Positions 46,318-59,065 of a stretch of DNA of 64,000 nucleotides are shown piece by piece. The notes below the pieces were generated by a model. It was given only the letters and a program-made list of their open reading frames with translations, did not search any database and was not told the origin of the DNA. Both the position numbers and the translations under genes were made by a program. This stretch comes from Apteryx mantelli. Its lineage: Eukaryota; Chordata; Aves; Apterygiformes; Apterygidae. Positions within the stretch are counted from its first letter, which is position 1. The number at the start of each line of letters is the position of its first letter. Location: contig NC_089979.1 in the NCBI RefSeq assembly GCF_036417845.1, positions 121,491,415-121,555,414 on the forward strand. Reading direction: 5' to 3'.

Positions 46318-48791
46318 TTTCAGGTCTTTGAGTCATGCACATGGTGTAGATACTGGAGGTATCATAGTTAGAAAGGATAACTAAGGTCTCCGACACCGTA
46401 TCAGTGTGTAACTACTCAGAGGTCTTTCTGCATGCCCTGCTCGAGGTGCTTCCAGAGGAGCTTGACCTTGCTGAGACCTGCCTGTGTTTCTCCTCTGCGT
46501 TCTGGTGAGCTTTGACACGGCTTCAGGTCCTGGCCAGGAATCACGCCTCTCTGGAGCATCTGCAGGCATGTGAGAGCACATTCACGTTGTCCCCTCCGTG
46601 TGTCTTCCCTCCCCAACCAGCTGCAGGAGTTCAGACTGCACGTTCCTCAACATGCCAGTGCCTCAGGCAAATCCCCTTGTGTGAGCACGCAAGGGGATCT
46701 ATAGGGATGTGATACTCATGTTGGGTGCTAACGTACAGGAGAAGGAGAAAGCCATTTCTTGCAGCACTGTCATTTCAACTTTGAAAACTTTTTCTAAGTC
46801 TTAGTCTCTGGGGAATGAAGCCAATTAAACTGCAATATGGCAAGCCTAAGAGTCAGCCCTTTCTTTCAAAGGAAGCCCTTTTCTGAGTGACATCAGCCTG
46901 AGTGGTGGAAGAATAAATAGACAGGAGCAACAGCAAGTTGTTTCTAACTGAATAATTGCAGTATTTCATATTCTGTGCACTTTCAATGACAGCTGATGAT
47001 CTTTTCAGAAGCAAATACACTGGAGCTGATACCAGGGAAGACTCTACTTTCTACTTTTGCAATCAGATGCAGTAACATCTCAGGACCTTTTCTTTGCTTG
47101 ATCACATAAAAGACACTGCAGAAGTCAGAAATGTTGTGCATCTTTTTGACTGGAAAAGAAGAATAAAAATGGTAGACACTCCCAGTATGACATTCCTTTA
47201 AAATAAACCTCTCCAATCAGGTAACATATTCTCCCAAGCACTTTCAAACATAGAAAAGATCTTGCTGATGAAAATAACTGCTTCCTGTGTGCATTGCTGC
47301 ATATAAAACATATCTGCAGAGCTGCCCAGGAAGCCAGAAAGAATATCACGTTTTGTTTATCAGAGGTCTTTTTATTTCACCTCCTGAACTCCAGACTGAT
47401 ACAGGTGACTTGAATCTAGGAGTTACAATTATTCATACTCATAACAGCATAGGGCTAGAGCCTGTCTTCCAGTTTTAATTTGAAGATATGCAGAGGCAAA
47501 GGGAATCAACTTCTTCCCTGGTCCTGGTGGTTAAACATGCATGAGTGCGTCTCCTCTGAACATGTTTGGATTCTTTCCATAGTTGCCAGCTTTGGAGTGT
47601 GTTTTGTCGCAAGATACGGGAGTGGTTTTGGTACTTGGTATTTCCCGCTGCTGTGAAGGATCAACAAGTCATTTTTAATCTTCCATTTTTGCCAAGATAA
47701 ACTGTCTGAGCTGTGTGTCTAAGTGCTTGAACACCTGCTTGTGCATCTCTTCTGTCCCTCTCCAGTTTCTTCAATGCTATTTCAAAATATATCCAACAAA
47801 ATGGTATGCAACACACAAAGGACAGTCAGTCAAAATCTGCCCCCCCACTTATATTTTCTAATCCTCCATCTATATCTTAAAAATTTGCATTAGTAAAGGT
47901 TTTATCATGTCACTACATTAAAAATGTGTGTTTAGTTGCTGGTTTGGTAGAGGCCCAAGAACCTTTTCAGAGGTGATATGAGTCTCTGTCCTGCATGTGT
48001 TGATTGTAGTTGAGGAATGGGGCCTCTGTGTCAGGCATATATTGCCTCCCACCACGACCCAGATTTCTGTGTGATGGCCCTGCCTTCACTGCCGTTTTCT
48101 CGTTACAATTCTTTGTGCCATCATGTTTTGCCAGCAGAGCATTTATACTCAGTTTCAGACTGATGATGGAAACACTGAGCAGTACTGGCCTCCTACCAAT
48201 GTTTGCAAACCCCACTAGAAATAACTCAGTTAGATGACAATTCCCCATGGACAAGTAGTTTCTGAGCTCTCGGTTAGTCTGTAAGCCATTTAGCAGGTAC
48301 TTTAGTGATACTGCAAACTGCTGATTTCTTTGTGTTGCCCAGTACTGTCCCCTGTGATTTCTGTAGGATCTCAGGAAATCAATAATGTGGGGTCATCTCG
48401 GGGGAAAATAGAAATTAAAGTTGAGGTTTTGAAATGGGGGGTGGGGAGTGGAGGGAGGGAGATTACAGACTAATTTCTAGATCAGCATGGAAACTCCTGC
48501 TTGTTCCCAGGCACTACCCACCCTGCCCTTATCCGGGGCTTCCTGCACCAGTCTGGTCTCTTCCTCAGCTGTCTTCTCTGGCCACCCCACCCCACCCCAC
48601 ACTTCCCCTCACTGCCTGCCAGCCTGCTCTTTCCTCCCTCCAGCCCTGACTTAGAAGAAAACACCCTTTGCTTCCCACTTTGAGAGCTGCTGCACTAGAT
48701 GGTCACTGTGCTAAACCTACAAACTCCAAAACTGCAGTTCAAGAGCTCTGCCTGCTCGATCATCACCGAGCCATACTGTGCCAGTGGCTGA

Positions 48792-48800
48792 GGGGGGGGG
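48792..48800 (+). repeat. poly-G run (9)
   Basis: Homopolymer. Confidence 0.95.
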
Positions 48801-48996
48801 CTAACTTCTAGTACCCCAATATAACCAGCGTACAACACCCTAACACATCATTTCAAGTGGTGAACAACATTTTTCTCTGAAGCAATGAGCTGCCTGGGTA
48901 CTGCACACAGCTATCCACAAGTCAATAGGGAAAGATGCACCTAGTGGGAGCCTTTATGAGTCAAACTGTGCTTGTACTGAGCTGTAATGTACCCTT

Positions 48997-49008
48997 CCCC
49001 CCCCCCCC
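48997..49008 (+). repeat. poly-C run (12)
   Basis: Homopolymer. Confidence 0.95.
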
Positions 49009-49500
49009 AACCCAAAGATAACTGAAGCAGAAGTTAGTCAACGTACCTCTTGGCCTATCAATCCATAAAGCACATCAGACCCAAACCTCATCTTCTAGAG
49101 TCTCCTGAATTTAGCCCTATTCTTTTGTTACCACCTCATTTTCTTGCCTTCTCTCTATTGATGAGAGCATATTCGCTTGTGTGCTCCTCCAGACAGCACT
49201 TTTTAGCTTCCTCTGCTGCTAGCATCTCTTTCTCCCCCCCTGCAAACTTCATCCTTGCCAAGACATGCACTAAATGCTCTCATGGGAAAGTAAGTTAGTA
49301 CTTCTCTGGGAGATGAGTGGTGCATATGGGCTTACCTGTGCTGACGCATCCCACCAGTTTGCTCTCTTGCCACATCATTTTTAATTCATTTTTCTCGGCC
49401 ACCTGTCATAGCTTGTTTTTTTATCCTCTACACCCCTTGGAGAAGGCTCTGCTGACAAACAGGCATCCTGGTGGCAATCTAGCCTGGCTGAACTCTCTGA

Positions 49501-49505
49501 GTAAA
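49501..49505. other. target-site duplication, left copy
   Basis: GTAAA directly before the LTR start; an identical GTAAA follows the LTR end at 50478-50482. Five bases is the duplication length expected for many retroviral integrases, including ERVL-like elements. Confidence 0.85.
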
Positions 49506-49629
49506 TGTGATGGTGTGCTCCTTTCCCCCCCCCCCCAGTGATGTGCTCTCTCTCCCTCAACCTGATCTCCCTGTAAACAGCATGTATGTGGGGGCTAGTT
49601 GAGCATGTGCCTACTAAGGCCCATCTAGC

Positions 49630-49651
49630 ATGCAAATATGACTATGAGTCA
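49630..49651 (+). promoter_or_regulatory. octamer and AP-1 sites in U3 of LTR 2
   Basis: ATGCAAAT (49630-49637), the exact octamer bound by POU/Oct factors, is followed by TGAGTCA (49645-49651), an exact AP-1 site, about 90 bp upstream of the inferred transcription start. Confidence 0.6.
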
Positions 49652-49890
49652 ATCATCTCCCCCCCATAATAGGGGGCAGCCCAGAGCCCATTGAGCTCTC
49701 CTGCACAGCAGTGGGCTGCACTGCAGAACCTCCTCTTGAGCAGGGACACCTCTCAAGGTCACTCCTCGAGGTTGAGAGATTCCTTACCCGCAGCAGATCC
49801 TCGGTAGGTGATTAACAGCATGCTGAACTTCTGCGAACTTTGTGAAACTTTGCTGAGTTATATCCCTGACTGATAACACACATAATTCCT

Positions 49891-50316
49891 TAGACATAAA
49901 CCATTGACCAAGTCTGAGACTAGGATTGGATTCAGCCACGCCTAGGCTTCTCTTCGGAGGAGTTTAGAAAACAAGGGGGTCCAGTCTGAATCTTGTGCCT
50001 CAACGGGAGGGTTCCCTTTGCACTCACCCCTCTAGACATAAACCGTTGACCAAATCTGGGACTAAGACTGGATTCAACCGCACCTAGGCTCCTCTCCAAA
50101 GGAGTTTAGAAAGCAAGGGGGTCCAGTCTGAACCTCGTGACTCAACGGGAGGGTTTCCTTCACACACACTCCTTTAGATATGAACCGTTGACCAAGTCAG
50201 AGACTAGGACTGGATTCAGCCACACCTAGGCTTCTCTTCAGGGGAGTTTAGAAAGCAAGGGGGTCCAGTCTGAACCTCATGACTCAACGGGAAGGTCTCT
50301 GTTGCACATGCATCAG
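49891..50316 (+). repeat. three 142-bp tandem units in LTR 2
   Basis: The units start at 49891, 50033 and 50175, each opening taga(c/t)at(a/g)aacc(a/g)ttgacca and containing actggattca-cc, cctaggct, ggagtttagaaa, gggggtccagtctgaa and ctcaacggga. Spacing is exactly 142 bp twice. They lie downstream of the inferred transcription start and upstream of the polyadenylation signal, so they would be in the R region of the RNA. Confidence 0.95.
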
Positions 50317-50420
50317 ACCCTGTCCTTCACGCAGTAAATAACTGAGTGAACCTTGCCAATCGAACCTCGTTAAATCATTCTTATTTATGATTGAACTTTG
50401 TTAAATTGCTATCTTACTGC

Positions 50421-50426
50421 AATAAA
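50421..50426 (+). terminator. polyadenylation signal of LTR 2
   Basis: AATAAA, 52 bp before the LTR end, at the position matching that of LTR 1. Confidence 0.8.
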
Positions 50427-53400
50427 CGTAGTGCTGCTTCTCTCTTACGAGTGAAGTGCATCACTCCCTTCGTGACAGTAAACCATAACACAAAGCTTAT
50501 ATAACAAGAATAACATCTCAGAGCACTCTGTTTTATCCATGACACCTTTTCCTAAATTTGCTTTAATGAAGGAGCTCCATTTAGAGCGTGGCCAGCACTA
50601 ATATTTCATTGATGAACATTTGCTGAAGAACATGAGCTTCACCAACACACTGGCAATTCTTAAAACAATGGAGTAATTCAAATAGCCTACAGTCAGCCTG
50701 CTGCCAGATCAAGGGTTTTACTCTGAATCGAGTTCAAATTTCTCATGGTACCAACGCAACCCAAGTCACTCAGTCAATTTATTAACATGGAAAGAGTCGT
50801 TCCTACTTCAGTGTATTTTATTGTCGCAGGAAGGGAATTCAGATAATCTGTTCTATTATGTTTGATGGCTGATATTAAACTTGTCAGACCCACTTGTAAG
50901 CTCAGACACCTTTAGTTATACTCAGATATTAAAGAAGGCCTCATGTTGTGAAATCTCTTATTCATATTTGATTTGCTGGGTAGGATGAAGAACACTGCCT
51001 TCCCTCCAGTGCTCCCCAGGGTCCTGCTCTGACTGAAATCAAGTGACTCAAGGGATGGGCCCTAACAATGACAGCTATTGGAAAAACAAGTTCAGCCATG
51101 TTAGCCCTATATAAATTTACAAAGGCCAGTATTTTTTCTGGTATTATTGATATTCAAAAGATTTAATTGCTGTTTTGTTTGAAAAAGAACTTCAAAGACT
51201 GACAAACACAAAGAGGGGACTTGCCTCTTCTCTCTTCAGAAATCTCTTTCTTTCTCAGGGCTTTCTACCTGCTGAAGGGAGGTATTTGTCCTTATTTACC
51301 AGATTGCATTTGAAGTCTAAATATCTCTCCAAGGCATTATGCCTCTTCCCTGCTTTATCCTTTGCTGCTTTGGAGTCTCTGCATGTCCCTTCACGCGTCA
51401 CATTCCAAGGCACATCATCCTCATACATCTTCATCCATTGCCCTCTTGGAAAGATAGCCATTTCCTGAGTCCAGTGGGGGCTGCATGATCCTTGCTACAT
51501 GAAATGAAATATTCCTCCCCACCCAACCCACTGCAGCCAGAGTGGTTGCATTACCAGCAGTGGTGATCGAGAAGCCACTGCTCCTTCTCTAAGAAGCCTG
51601 GACAGACTGCCTGGACAAGCAACTTCCGCAGTGTTTGGCCAGGGAAAGAAGAGATGGGAAGAAAAGTGGAAAGTCACAAACCCAAGACAGAGAGCTCTTC
51701 AGAGAACAAATGCCCAAAACTCACATCAACACCAAATGAATTTTTGTCCTGCTTCTGCCACCGAAATCGGGCCTTTGGTAACACTTCTACACTGGGTGAT
51801 GATGCTAGTAGATTTTAATGGGTGTCTAAAGGCCAAATCCAGGGGCAACTGCACATAGCATTATAGCACACTGTGTACTTCTTTCAGGGCTCTATAACTG
51901 CAGGTCAATCAATTCTAGTCCTGTTCCCACCAGGATCACACAGCTACTCTGCAGGACTGCTTTGCTGGTTCCTGAAAAAAGAAGCCAAGTTATAAGCAAA
52001 TCTACTGCCAACACACACAGCATAATTGGAATCCCTCAGTCTAGCTGCTTGCTCATTAATAAAAACAGATTCGTAATGTACTTGGCTCCTTCCGCTTGCT
52101 CCTAGTCTATAATCAGCAACTTGTGCATAGGTAGTGGCACCAGTAAATTGCTTACAGTCCTCTGTGACAGTATCTTATATCTGTGCAAAGGACATAACAA
52201 AGACACAAGGAATAAGGATAAATTGCTACACATTTCAAGGCTAGCTCTGTCTTCATTTGTATGAGTCTCTTTTGCCTTGTTGGAATTACAGACAGATATT
52301 ACTAGCTGAGAAAGGGAGACACTATGCAGCAGCAGAGTAGGCTCCTTTTTCCACAGGCAGCAGCAGCACTGAGGTTTTACCCTGCGTGTCCTCAGCAACA
52401 AACCTAGAAACTGCCAGGCTGACCCTGAACGAGACCTGCCGGACTGTGCGACCCGCTCCACCTGGCTCGGGGCTCTCAGGCAGCAATTCACCCCCTCCTT
52501 GCCATCTGAACCGGGTGCTCAAGTCCCCATGCTCTGCAGTCCAGCAAAATCACACTGCCTGCACTCTTGGGAGGGAGCACACTTCTCTTTTTTTTTCATT
52601 TCCTTTGGAAATCTGCCTTAGGGAGGCAGCAGGTTCTGGCATCCCTCATGTCATATTGCCCACACAATTTCCCACATTCAGCTTGCCAAAGAGCCAGGAA
52701 GAGGCACAAAGAACAAACCAAGGAGCCCTCAATACATTTTCTGCTCAAGGTCTTATAGCATCAATTTCAGGTACAACTGTGGGCCCTAGGCAAGGTCTGA
52801 TGTCTCTCACGCTCCTCCATCGCTGTTGAGTTCAGTCTGACAAATAGTTTGATAAGTATTGCTGGAGGTCCCTTTTACTAGATGAAATCCTTGCAAGTAA
52901 AACTGAATATGAATCGCAAATGGACTGTTTCCTGAGCTATGAATTTAGTACAGTGAACCTACATCTAGAAAAGAGCATGTGCCAAGACAAACCAGAGTTA
53001 TGGACAAAATGCCATACTCAGGTCTCAGTGGCTTGCCTGCTAGAGATCATGGCTAAGAATTAATGTTGCTCTTCCTGGAAAAGTCCTTTAGCTTTAAGCT
53101 ACCTTAGCACACCTCTGTTTCTGCCAGAGGTTATTTCTTCTGTTGTTGCTAGAAGTGGATATAGATGAATGCAATTCACACTTTTACCCCCAGGACCTAT
53201 GGGATGCTCCTGAGTCCACAGCTCCTGCAATTCTTGAAGATGGAGATGGGACTAAGGCACTTATTTGGCCTATGATCCTGTTGTTACTCATCCCTACCAG
53301 GTCCTGCAACCAGGGTCCACACAAGATGGGCCACAGAAGTCAGCCTGTGGCTCTTCTACCTAGGTAGGGACTGCACAGGGAATAACCTCTTCCTGCTCTT

Positions 53401-54511
53401 GGGCAGCTTTAAATGTACAGGTGCTCTACTGCATAGAAAGGTGCTTTTTTTTCATAGGTGTAAGAACACCACTCATTATAATTCATGGGAATTGTTATTA
53501 AATCAACACGTCCTCTGGTTTTGCATATCCCTGAATTTGTTGCTGCAAAAAAAAGTCAAATCTGTCTAGTCTCTTTGATTGCAACTGAAAATACTGAAAG
53601 TGCAAAATGCATCTTATTCTCTTTGAAAAATCAAAGCCTGTATTACTCATTTTCACACCATCAGCTGATAAAGCTCACACTTCAGACATTTTCAAATTCC
53701 TTTTACTGTTCTAGAAAAAGTCATAAATCCTAAGGAAATTTGTCTTTCTCTAAAGTCACCTGTCTGGGCTTTTAGTCTCCTATGTATTTGTGCTGCCAAA
53801 GTTTTGATTAATAAGATGAAAAATCATGTGTTTTCTTTCATGACAATTATGGTATGACCTTTTTCTTCTCTCTTCTGACTATTAATGCAGTAATAAAATA
53901 CATTATTTTGATGTCAAAGAATTAGATTCAGATGCTGATGTTACTAAGATACTATAGATTTATTATATAAGAATAGATTATGCTTTCTACTTTTCCTATA
54001 ACCTCTTAGATATTTCTCAAATGTGTTGCTTCTTTTGGTAGTTTAAAACCTAGTCCTTTTGCTGACTTCTCTCTAACGTTTTGTTTTGTGGAGTCTTTTT
54101 AGCCAGAATGGATATTTTTTCTTGCTGTGAAGTATTGCTTGATGTTTGCTTTTTATCCTTAGAAGGGATTCTTGTCTGTAATTATTTCAAATGTTCAAAA
54201 CTAATTTAAAATAGAGGAAACACTTGGAAAGTGTAGCAGAAAAGTTCAGCACTTAAAAAAGAGAGGAAAGCAAGAAGAGGTGATGTGTCACTAATATTAT
54301 AGCCCTGGTGTCACTTAAAAGGTAGCCAGTAATAAACAAATAGAAAGCATAACAACTGATCTGAAGTTTCAGAATAAATGGACCTATAAGCTATCAGGAG
54401 TCTGGAGAGAGTATTTTCTGAAATGCTACAGGGGCTTAGAAATAGCTGTGACAAGCTGTAACAGTATCCCAAACTTGCTCAAGAGGAAACTTCTTAGACC
54501 CAAATATATAC

Positions 54512-54549
54512 AGAGAAAGAGAGAGAGAGAAAGGGGGAAAAAAAAGGAG
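54512..54549 (+). repeat. polypurine tract
   Basis: About 38 consecutive purines, mainly (GA)n then G5 and A8. Such tracts can form triplex (H-) DNA. Confidence 0.85.
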
Positions 54550-56596
54550 CTAGTTTTCTTTGTGAAAACATTAGAGCCCAAAATATTTCATTAGGAATTA
54601 CCAAAAGACTCAAGTAGAGGAGAACCAGAAAAAGAAGCTGCACCAGAGAGACCAGTCAGATTAGTCCCTGGTGTAAAAATACATGATATGAAAGAGAAAG
54701 AGACTATCAAAATAAAGAGATTCAATCACAGACATCAACACCAGGCCAGAGTTTTCTGCTGGTTCAGGTTACAATAGGTCATAAGTGTTCACCCTCTCAG
54801 AGCTGAACAAAGCAAAGAGACATCAAGAATAGTCCAAAATATCCTTCCTGAAACTGGGGAAGAGGTTTTATTCCCCCCCACACATGCAGCACTCTGCCTT
54901 CGGCTAGCTCTGCTCACCTCCTGGCTGTCTCCCACCCTGGGACTTCCTGCAGGCTGAGTGTCCTGAAAACACCAGGTTTTCTGTAGTCTATCCTTTTGGA
55001 AACATTTCTTAATTTATGGCAGGTACAACTTCAGGTCATTTTCTGGAATTAAGAAGGAATTAATTACAGATGCATCAGCTCCCACCAGCGCTGCTCGCTG
55101 GGGATTCCCCACTGTCACACCATCAAACACCAGCGCTCCTTAGAGCAGAGGGGAAAAAATCTGCCGGGGAGGCACAACCCACCAGCCCAGCCAGGGGAGG
55201 CAGCCAAAGGGGCCCCGAGTCAGCTAACGGAGCTGAGCACTGTGTGCTGCTCTCCGAGACTTGGATGTGTTCTGCATATAGTCAGATTACGAACACACAA
55301 AGTGAACAAAAAGAGGAAGGTCAATCCCTGTTTGTAGGACTCTGTCTAATTTTGGTTCGTTCCACTTAACCGACACCGTTAACAGAGAGAGAGAATAGTC
55401 ACCGCAAAAAGCATACGGTGAAACATGTTTTGCAGATAATTAGAATGAATTATCCCTGAAGTGAAAAGTCACTTCTTAAACACCACAGAGACCTTGAGTG
55501 TCCAGGTGTAGCGCCTCCCCCAGGCACTATGAGGACAAGGCTGTCTAGCATAACTTGCCTCAATAGCGAGCCACTGCTCTTCCGATGTTGGTGACTCCTA
55601 AGAGAAGAAGACCTACCAGGAGAGATCACTAATGCACACCAGTATGAGGATTTGCAGAACAGAGCAACAGTCACTTTGCTTTTCACTGTAGACACCAGGG
55701 ATTTGGTCGCACCAAGCTAGAACCCACCATTAAAACACCTTGAAAAATCAGTGTTTAGCTTTTGGGTGCAGACGAGTGCTTACTGGTGAACCTTTCACAT
55801 CAGTGTGTGAGAGGGAAGATGAAAGCCGCCTTGTGGCCCATTTCGCTCCTCAGCCTACACTCACATTCAGTGGGTGAACATCTTGTCCTGCATGTTAATG
55901 GAGGTCTGTGGTCTGGTCCCTTGACTGCAGGGACCTGGCTCTTTCCTTCCTAGTCTCAGCAAGTAAGGAGTCAGGCCGGCTTTTCCAGGGCTGCCAGCAA
56001 AGGCAAATGTCCATGTCCCCTGGAAATTCCCTGCTGGAGGCAGGCAAGCAAAAACCCAGCTTTTGTTTCCCTAGGGACTTTCAAAGTGCTTCCCTTGTAG
56101 TTTGTAGGTGAAGTCGCTCGCTTCAAACACCACATGCCATTTTGGATCTTCCCATCACTGCTGCATATTTTTCAGCAGGGTATTGTTTGGCAGGATCCCA
56201 GGAGTACTTCAGAGAGTGCCTGTGGGGGACCAGCAGGGTTACTGAAGATGAAAATGCAAAGCAGGCTTGATTTCCTTCCTTCCCTCCTGTCTTCTTTCTT
56301 CCCTTGTCCCATCCAGAACAAGTATCTTGGTTCCTGGCCAGGCCTCTGCAGTCTCTTTAGCCATGACAGAACATTTGCCCTAGTTTGCAATGAAAGATCC
56401 CTCCCTGGCTCTGTGACTAACTAGCCTGTAATGGACTAATTCAGCTGTTTCCAAGGTTGGGTGCATTTCTGGGAAGGATTTATATGGCGGATGATGCTGA
56501 GGATGACACTGAGGTGACAAACAACAGTATTTTCTTCATTGACCTCCCCCTGTATTGCCTCAGTCACATCTCCTGCACACATTCCTTTTGCTAAAT

Positions 56597-56635
56597 AACT
56601 CCAGTTATTTTAACAGTTATTGAACTCCAGTTATT
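56597..56635. repeat. short tandem duplication
   Basis: aactccagttatt occurs twice about 26 bp apart, with an extra cagttatt between. Confidence 0.7.
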
Positions 56636-58189
56636 GAAACAACAACAGCTTCAATGGTTTATTTTTTTCAACCTAGTGTTTGTTAAAGAAGGGAGCTAAA
56701 TCAGCCCAAATTCAGCTCAGGGGATAATGGTGGCATCTGTACTACCTAGAGGAGGAAGCTTTGGACCACTGAGTTGTGGCATGGGTCCAGTAACATCAAG
56801 ATAACCAGCTGCAGGAGGCCTTCAAGGGCCTCTGAATACCTACCTGTTGGGTGGGTGGTCTTTCAAAAGACTATACCTGTGAGGTGGGCATCTGTGTCTC
56901 ACCTGATGTAGAGCAGCAGGCACTCCTGAGTTGAGCTGTAAACCCGAGAGCAGTGAGATGGGGACAAGGCTCCTTCTGCATATGGGAGTGTTAGGACCCT
57001 GCGTGTGCCCCTCACCAGGGGTTTTGGTGCCAGGGCTTGGGGCCAGCTCAGAGCCAGCACCGCTGGGGCTGCCCCCTTCCTGCTGGCACCATGGGGAGAG
57101 GCTCCTAGACAGCATTATGGGAAGACTGCAGCCAGGGGCAACACCTGCCCTGGGAGCTGCTTCAGCCGAGGCTTTCCTGTTTCACCCCTGCTTGAGATAT
57201 AGGACCTACTCCCTGGTGGAAGCCTGTTTGTGTGAGGCCAGCAGTCAGCATGTACGGGATCAAAGGAAAAAGGTGTTGTGCTGGTCATAACATGCTGCCA
57301 GAGCATGGCTCATTTAGACATGGAAAGAGAGAGATCAGCCAGGCCACAGTTATAGTGTTTTAGTGACTCATAGGAGGTAAATTACAGGCAGGATGGGACA
57401 TACCAGGACAGGTTTTATGCCCAGCTGTGTCCCATGCAATCTGCCATGTAAATGTGATGGGCCAGAACCACTGGCAATTTGCAGATAGTGGGGACACTTG
57501 TGGGGAGGAAGGAAAGCAAGGAAGTGGGGTGTAAAGGGTTATAGTGATGCACAGTTAAGAGTGCTTAAGATCTAGGTTGACTAGAGCTGCTGTTTTGCAT
57601 TTACACATCAAAGTTCACATGCAGACAGATGTGTTAGTCTTGCTGATGTAAATTTTACAGTTCAGGATGATTTGATTTACAGAGGCTAATCCTAATGGCA
57701 GGAGCTGAGACAGTACTTCAAGAGCACCCTGCAAGGACTTTGCCTGTTTGAGGTGGCTTGTGTTCAAAAAAGATATAAATCACTTGGATCACAACAGTTC
57801 CCAGGTTTGCTTTGAATGGTGGAATTTGTCCATGCTATGTTTTTTTAATTTTGAGAAGCAGAACTCTAGCTGCTCTGCTAGGAGCAGCGGGGCACACACC
57901 CAAGGCCAGGCTCACTGCCCCTTCCCCCGGAGCTTCCCTCAAGCCAAATCCTGTGCAGAAGATGAGAATGGGCTTTGCCCCAATCTTCCCCACAGACATC
58001 AGCACCTCAGATCACAACTTTTTGCAATGGCCCTGTTGTGTAATTCACTGTGGTAGCGTAGATTTACAGATATGCTGGAGGGAGTCAGGGAGCCCAGTTA
58101 CTATGACTGGGGTTCTACCTGTGGGGAAGGGATGAGGTTGCTTCTTCTTGTCAGGTAATAATAACTGATAGGTGACTGGGTATTTTGAT

Positions 58190-58208
58190 TATATATATAT
58201 ATATATAT
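58190..58208. repeat. (AT)n microsatellite
   Basis: Uninterrupted alternating AT of about 19 bp. Confidence 0.9.
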
Positions 58209-58699
58209 TTCTAAGCCTCTCGAATATACAGCTTGGAAGAAACGAAAACACTTACCTGGGGTTAAGGGGCTTGAAGCTTTGAAGCACCTGTTTTATGAGC
58301 AAAAAGTCCATGCACTGTGTTTCTCACAGAACTGTACATCGGCCTTCCCAGCATCGGCAAGTCTTCACTGGATCTTCATGTGGCTTACCAGACTGTGGCA
58401 TTACACTGCATTGCTGACTTTCAGGATGATCAGGTGGAGGAAAAGCAGTACTCCTGTGCATCTGGCAACCGTGCAGCAGTGGGGCTGATAGTCAAAAGCT
58501 AAGCACATGCTTAAATGCTTGACTAATTTGGGGCCCTTGTTGGCTTCTTTCATATGGGTCTTCCTGCTGTGTACAGGTCAAAGCAATGCGTTTACAGTCA
58601 GTGCTATGGGAAATAATCTGTGCAGACATCACTAAGGACAGAGATACTAAAGTAACCTCTGAAAAGTCCATTTGCACTATTCCAGTGATGTGGATTGGA

Positions 58700-59065
58700 T
58701 TTTCCATACATTAGTAATTAACCAGTATTTCATTCAATATAACTTTAATTACTTCACTGATACGGAATAATCTATTATTCTACTAAATTATGCTGCAAAT
58801 AATTTCAATTTTTAATAATTCTAAAAATGTAATTCCATTATCCAAAGAGGTGGCAGGCACACACAGCGGCTTTGCCTTCTCTTGTTAAATTATTCTTGTG
58901 GTCTTTTCCACAAATGCCTGGGTGTCTCTTAGGCATTACTTTTTAATCATCCACCCTCATTACATGTAGTGTTTTCTCCTTTTTCATTTTATAGCACAAA
59001 GCCAGAAAGAAGCCAATTAACATTCAATAATGGTGCAGTGCTTATACACTCATTAAGTAGTCATT
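58700..59065. promoter_or_regulatory. possible enhancer-like island, homeodomain-core rich
   Basis: Repeat-free, AT-rich sequence with about a dozen TAAT/ATTA cores in its first 140 bp, including the palindrome TAATTA, then further ones (ttaatcatcc, aattaacattcaataatgg, cattaagtagtcattagg). This is the densest such cluster in the window. Function is not shown. Confidence 0.25.

Larger units (their letters stand above)
31609..49505. other. non-coding DNA, 18 kb
   Basis: No gene recognised. 32.2-33.1 kb, 38.9-39.5 kb and 40.1-40.5 kb are AT-rich and repeat-free. 34.86-35.3 kb is GC-rich with overlapping frames on both strands but no domain and too few CpG for an island. 41.3-41.9 kb has overlapping open frames on both strands and a pyrimidine-rich middle. 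A 57-bp repeat pair lies at 44.5 and 46.3 kb. G or C runs occur at 43684-43694, 48792-48800 and 48997-49008. Poly-A runs occur near 40276-40290 and 40386-40395. Confidence 0.5.
49506..50477 (+). mobile_element. solo LTR 2 of an endogenous retrovirus (probably ERVL-like)
   Basis: A 972-bp LTR starting TGTGATGG and ending TTCGTGACA, flanked by perfect 5-bp GTAAA duplications, so both ends are firmly placed. U3 holds a poly-C run, an octamer and an AP-1 site. The motifs TTGAGCAGGGAC (49736-49747) and CTCCTCGAGGTTGAGAG (49762-49778) are shared with LTR 1 and mark the inferred RNA start and leader. Three 142-bp units follow (49891-50316), then a polyadenylation signal at 50421 and a U5 of about 50 bp. 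There is no TATA box at the expected spacing (only ATAATA near 49666). No internal retroviral genes are present. Family assignment is inference; the structure is seen directly. Confidence 0.93.

Noticed and set aside
49891..50316. CRISPR-like array
   Set aside because: The units are contiguous 142-bp direct repeats without unique spacers, inside a eukaryotic LTR.
20262..50477. The two LTRs as the ends of one provirus
   Set aside because: Their sequences differ almost throughout, they are 29 kb apart, each has its own termini, and no retroviral internal sequence lies between them.
52386..52829. 147-codon plus-strand open frame
   Set aside because: It overlaps open frames on the other strand and shows no domain or splice support; expected by chance in GC-richer DNA.
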